Shown here: one piece after another, positions 60,325 to 64,000 of the stretch
Numbering within the stretch: position 1 is the stretch's first letter
Layout of the letters: every line of letters starts with the position of its first letter
DNA from: an uncultured Clostridia bacterium
Lineage (GTDB): Bacteria > Bacillota > Clostridia > Christensenellales > CAAEEZ01
Reading direction: 5' to 3'
Length of the DNA: 64,000 nt
NCBI GenBank assembly: GCA_934365195.1
Contig: CAKRNA010000002.1
Span: forward strand, 124,001 to 188,000
Program-made: the position numbers and the translations under genes
Notes under the pieces: generated by a model
What the model was told of the DNA's origin: nothing
What the model saw: only the letters and a program-made list of their open reading frames with translations
Database searches by the model: none

Positions 60325-61175
60325 CAAATTTTTTAGCAAAATTTCGGCATTTTTAAAACTTTAGCATATAAATTTATCCGTTAAACTATCAATTTTAAGT
60401 TTTTTTTATTAAATTTTTTGGTTTTAATAAATTATTTTAAGAAAATTTTTATCTTGAATATTTATTATTTTAACATTATTTTATGAAAAATTTTAGGTTT
60501 TTAAATTATTTTTAACGTATTTTTTTAATAATTTTAGTTGAAAATATGCTAATTATATTATATAAATATATGTTTTAACGTGATTTTTAACATAAAAATC
60601 ACAAATTTTTAATAAATATTTAGTAATTCGTATATAAAATAATTATTTTTCAATTTTTTTCATCAATTTTTAGTTTTTTTATCTAAATTTTCAGAGTTTT
60701 AATCAAAATTTTGCAATTTTTTATGGTTTTTACGAAAATAATTAGCATTTTTAAAGCCAATTTTTAATAAAAATTTATATAATTATTTATCATTTTTCAT
60801 AATTTTTTTAGCAAATTTTTTGATTTTTATCGTATTTTTACCTTTAATTTTAAATATTTTTAAGTTAAAAATAGTTAAATTTTACCTAAAATTAGGAAGT
60901 TTTTACAAAAATTTAAGTAAATTTTGCATTAGTTTTTGCATAAGTAATGGGTGGAAATTTTTATTTTAGTAAAAAAATAGCAAAAAAAAAGTTCTAATTC
61001 TTAAAAAAATATAAACAACAAATAATAAAAACCTAAGCAAAAAATTACAAAACAATGCAAAAAATTGCAGAACGATATTGAATTTGAAAATGTAATTATA
61101 ACTATATATATGTGCGAATATGCCGCACTTAGATTTGAACATTAAAACAAAATTTAAAATTAAAATAAAAATTGC

Positions 61176-61206
61176 TATAAAAAAACTACCTATTTCTAGG
61201 TAGTTT
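61176..61206 (-). terminator. Terminator of ispH-rpsA
   Basis: On the minus strand AAACTACCT pairs with AGGTAGTTT (plus positions 61198-61206 and 61183-61191), followed by T residues. Confidence 0.9.
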
Positions 61207-61219
61207 GATTATGTGTTAA

Positions 61220-63412
61220 TTATTTCTCTTCCTCAGTAAAATCTAAGTTCAAGCCTTTTAGCAAGTCGCCAAGAGAAGTAAATCCGTTGTCCGACTTCCA
61301 CTCGGTAGTTTCTTCTTTAACTTCTTTTTTAGCCTTCTTAGGTTTTTCAAAGTTTACGTCGAAGTTCATCTTGCTTTGTCTTGGTGCTCTCTTCTTCTCT
61401 ACTTTTTCAACAGGCTCACTAGCAACTTCTTCTGCAACTTCTTCAACTTTTTCAGGTTCAGGAAGCAACTCTTTAATGCTCAAAGTGATTTTGTTGTCTT
61501 CGAAACTGATAACCTTAGCCTCAACTTCTTGACCAACTTTCAAAGCGTCGTTAGCGTCCTTGATCCACTCGTGAGAGATTTGAGAAACGTGTACTAAGCC
61601 GTCAACACCATCAGCAATCTTAACGAATGCGCCGAATGGGAATATTCTTTCAACAGTTCCTTTGATAACAGCGCCAACAGGATACATTTCAGCAGCAATC
61701 TCGTAAGGTTTCTTTTGTAGTTGTTTGAAGCCTAGGGATACTCTGTTGTTTTCTCTATCAACTTTTAAGATTAAGAAATCATAAGTTTCGTTTAGTTTTA
61801 ATACGTCGCCCGGTTTCTCGATTTTGCTCCAAGATAAGTCAGAAATGTGTGCTAGGCAATCATAACCTTTAACGTTTACGAATGCGCCGAACTCAGCAAA
61901 TCTCTTAACTTTACCGGAAACAACTTCGCCTACAACCATGCTAGACCAGAAAGCCTCTTCCTTTTCAGCCTTTTCTCTTTCAAGAATAACCTTTTGAGAT
62001 GCTTTAATGGTTTTGCCATTGCCCTTTTTGTCCTCGCCTTCTTTCTTAGGAAGTTGAACTAATCTAAGTTTTTTACCAACGTACTTTTCAAGTTCTTCCT
62101 CTTTAACAAATCCAAGACGAATTTGAGATGCAGGGATAAATACGGAATAACTACCGATTTTACCAAGTAAACCGCCTTTGGTTGCTTTGGTAGGGATAAG
62201 GGTAAATTCTTCACCGTTAAGTATTTTTTCTACTTCTTCGTCGTTCTTTTTGATAGCGTCTACTTTCTTTTTGGAAAGTGCAACTCTTGAAGTATCTTTT
62301 GCTTTTATAATGATAGCCTCAACTTCTTGGCCCTCTGTATAGTTAGCAGGATTATATTCTTGGTCTAATTCAGCCTCGGACGCTTCGATAAATCCGTCCT
62401 TTTTTGCGCCGATATTTACGCAAATACCTTCCTCATTTGCAGATATAACGGTGGCTTTAACTTTTTTGCCCTCTTTGTATTCCGTCATAACGCTTTCCAT
62501 TACGTCATCCATCGTAATTGCTTCATCTTGATGCGTTGCCTCTTTTATCGCATCAGTAGTTAAATTTTTTAGTTCTTGAGTATCACTCATATTTGCTACG
62601 ACCTCCTTAATCAACTCGTACGGAGTTGACGCTCCCGCTGTGATTACCAGCTTGCAATTTGATTTCATTTTATTCCTAATCGGCAAAACGTCGACCAGTT
62701 TTTCAATTAAAAAAGTATTAGGATTTGACTGTTTTGAAATATTGATAAGTTTGTTTGTGTTGGAACTTTTTTTATCACCTATGACAAACACAAAATCCGC
62801 AGATTTAGACATAGATTTAATTTCTTCTTGTCTATCAATTGTAGTATAACAAATAGTATTAAAAAAGACAACTAAATTGTTACTATTTGCAATTTTTTTC
62901 TGAATTTTTTGAAATTTTTCGTATGGAAACGTGGTTTGAAAAACTACGCAAATTTTTTTGCCGTCTGCAAAGTATTTTTCGTCAAAGTCGTCCAAAATAA
63001 CGGCGGAATTATTGCACCAACCGTTTATGCCGACAATCTCCGGATGCAACTTTTCGCCAAAAATTATTATATTATATCCGTTTAAATAGTGCTCTTCTAC
63101 GATTTTATGAATTTTATTTACAAAAGGACAAGTAGCGTCCACCACCTTAACTTTCTTTTGGTTTAGGTAATCGAACACCGCTTTCGTAGTCCCGTGGGAA
63201 CGAATAATTACAACGTCGCCCTCCTTTAAACAATCCAAATTCTCTATCGAGGTGACGCCCTTTTCTTTTAGTTTGTTGATAACGTAATCGTTATGGATAA
63301 GATGACCGTAAGTATAAATCTTATCGCTTGTTTCGGCAAGTTTTAAAGCAGTATCGACCGCCCTTTTCACGCCGAAACAAAACCCTGCGTTTTTTGCTAC
63401 TTCAATTTCCAC
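61220..63412 (-). CDS. ispH: IspH fused to ribosomal protein S1 (HMBPP reductase / S1 fusion)
   Basis: Residues 1-280 are IspH, the iron-sulfur enzyme that makes IPP and DMAPP in the last step of the MEP pathway. Cluster cysteines are visible at Cys12 (NAGFCFGVKRA), in DATCPFVNKIH and in NTICYTTIDRQEE. Residues from about 310 to 665 form four S1 RNA-binding repeats (for example GKVKRFAEFGAFVNVKGYD and GTVERIFPFGAFVKIADGVDG), and an acidic then basic tail follows. Such fusions are known in Clostridia. The start is GTG, overlapping the plsC stop (TAGTG). Confidence 0.96.
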   Translation of the reverse strand: MEIEVAKNAGFCFGVKRAVDTALKLAETSDKIYTYGHLIHNDYVINKLKEKGVTSIENLDCLKEGDVVIIRSHGTTKAVFDYLNQKKVKVVDATCPFVNKIHKIVEEHYLNGYNIIIFGEKLHPEIVGINGWCNNSAVILDDFDEKYFADGKKICVVFQTTFPYEKFQKIQKKIANSNNLVVFFNTICYTTIDRQEEIKSMSKSADFVFVIGDKKSSNTNKLINISKQSNPNTFLIEKLVDVLPIRNKMKSNCKLVITAGASTPYELIKEVVANMSDTQELKNLTTDAIKEATHQDEAITMDDVMESVMTEYKEGKKVKATVISANEEGICVNIGAKKDGFIEASEAELDQEYNPANYTEGQEVEAIIIKAKDTSRVALSKKKVDAIKKNDEEVEKILNGEEFTLIPTKATKGGLLGKIGSYSVFIPASQIRLGFVKEEELEKYVGKKLRLVQLPKKEGEDKKGNGKTIKASQKVILEREKAEKEEAFWSSMVVGEVVSGKVKRFAEFGAFVNVKGYDCLAHISDLSWSKIEKPGDVLKLNETYDFLILKVDRENNRVSLGFKQLQKKPYEIAAEMYPVGAVIKGTVERIFPFGAFVKIADGVDGLVHVSQISHEWIKDANDALKVGQEVEAKVISFEDNKITLSIKELLPEPEKVEEVAEEVASEPVEKVEKKRAPRQSKMNFDVNFEKPKKAKKEVKEETTEWKSDNGFTSLGDLLKGLNLDFTEEEK

Positions 63413-64000
63413 TAATTATTTTCCTTCTCTATTAGTTCGAATAATTCTCTTTGAGTATCTTTCATTTTGTCGTAAATTTTTTGCGTGCCCTCTTGAAGAT
63501 TGGCTTTCGTGCATTTGCCGTTGAACTCGTTTAGGTAAAACGGTGCGCCGATTTTACAACTGGTACGCTTAAAGAAACCCGTTTTGCTTGAATAAACCAC
63601 CGGAATAACTGGCGCTCCTGTCTTAATAGCAAACAATGCTGCGCCCGGCTTGAATTGTAAAAATTCCTTAATGTCGCCGGTGTTTCTAGTGCCTTCAGGG
63701 AACATAAATACAGGCTCGCCGGAGTTTATTGCACTCATTACCCTTTTTACGTTCTCGATATCAGCCTCGCCACGCCTAATAGGTATAACGCCGCCTTTTA
63801 GAAGAATTTTGTTCATAAGTTTTGACTTAAACAACTTTGTAAAAACCTCGGCTTTTGACAAAATGTAAATCTTGTTTCTTCTAAAAAATTTGGTAAAGAA
63901 CATAAAGCAATCGTAAGCGGACGTATGATTACATACGTAGATTGCCTTAGTGTCTTTTAAAACGTTACATTCTCCGTAGAATTTGGTTCTTGTGAACATC
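63412..64000 (-). CDS. plsC: 1-acyl-sn-glycerol-3-phosphate acyltransferase, 5' end probably outside the window
   Basis: A PlsC-type acyltransferase that makes phosphatidic acid at the membrane. The catalytic His-x4-Asp is in CNHTSAYDCF and the substrate motif is FPEGTRN. GGVIPIRRGE lies between. The first ATG is at 63999 at the very window edge. Family members usually have a membrane segment of about 25-40 residues before this point, so the true start is probably beyond the edge. It is directly upstream of ispH-rpsA, a common clostridial order. Confidence 0.92.
   Translation of the reverse strand, partial: MFTRTKFYGECNVLKDTKAIYVCNHTSAYDCFMFFTKFFRRNKIYILSKAEVFTKLFKSKLMNKILLKGGVIPIRRGEADIENVKRVMSAINSGEPVFMFPEGTRNTGDIKEFLQFKPGAALFAIKTGAPVIPVVYSSKTGFFKRTSCKIGAPFYLNEFNGKCTKANLQEGTQKIYDKMKDTQRELFELIEKENN

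Larger units (their letters stand above)
59254..61175. other. Gene-free, extremely AT-rich tract of about 1.9 kb
   Basis: No open frame of credible length, tRNA or riboswitch is visible on either strand. The tract is made mostly of A and T runs and is far more AT-rich than the surrounding genes. It holds a 34-bp palindrome (59607-59640), a repeated GC-containing motif (59875, 60008, 60287), a smaller palindrome at 60260-60277 and a GTGCG/CGCAC hairpin at 61111-61128. I found no DnaA box of the TTATCCACA type. Confidence 0.8.

Noticed and set aside
59254..61175. Chromosomal origin (oriC) in the AT-rich tract
   Set aside because: No DnaA-box cluster (TTATNCACA) and no dnaA, dnaN or gidA neighbours.

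Overview
The window looks like a chromosomal segment from a low-GC, endospore-forming member of the Clostridia (Bacillota). The evidence is a complete sigma-F module (spoIIAA-spoIIAB-sigF) followed by a reduced spoVA set (spoVAC-spoVAD-spoVAE), a PdaB-type deacetylase, YunB, an IspH-ribosomal protein S1 fusion, T-box and FMN riboswitches, and RqcH. Nearly everything is core housekeeping. I see no phage, IS element, CRISPR array or conjugation gene. Sequence alone does not give a species.

Layout. 1-3.6 kb: end of a NadD-YqeK fusion, rsfS, a small unknown gene, pyrimidine-nucleoside phosphorylase, and a riboswitch-controlled riboflavin transporter. 3.6-8.5 kb: tsaE-tsaB-rimI, an alpha/beta hydrolase, a membrane-anchored MurF-like ligase and ddl. 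8.5-13 kb: icd, a B12-binding radical SAM protein, pdaB and a double OB-fold SSB-like protein. 13.4-16.9 kb: ylmE-sepF-lspA-rluD and an unknown membrane protein. 17-18.8 kb: rqcH on the minus strand. 18.9-25.9 kb: the protein quality-control cluster tig-clpP-clpX-lon-engB, then a Cys-rich unknown gene behind a sigma-K-like promoter. 25.9-27.3 kb: a candidate structured ncRNA and six tRNA genes. 27.3-31.5 kb: sporulation genes. 31.5-42.7 kb: T-box-pheS-pheT, a U32 protein, mutS2, an unknown membrane protein, a cysteine desulfurase and thiI. 42.9-45.1 kb: a class A penicillin-binding protein on the minus strand. 45.2-55 kb: miaB, mutS-mutL-miaA, an aluminum-resistance-family PLP enzyme, tRNA-Trp (minus), proC and rnhA.

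At about 55.1 kb gene direction switches to the minus strand for the rest of the window. This part holds an unusual group: a tyrosine recombinase, a LexA-like protein that lacks the serine of the self-cleavage site, a PadR regulator with a long repeat-rich tail, and an overlapping membrane protein with DVNYQ repeats. Upstream of the recombinase is a gene-free, extremely AT-rich tract of nearly 2 kb that contains a 34-bp near-perfect palindrome and a repeated GC-containing motif. The right end carries ispH-rpsA and plsC.

The best candidates for something undescribed are the LexA-like/PadR/membrane module, the AT-rich tract with its palindrome beside the recombinase, the sigma-K-like promoter in front of the Cys-rich protein, and the rod-shaped ncRNA candidate upstream of the tRNAs. 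All functions are inferred from sequence patterns; no database search was run.
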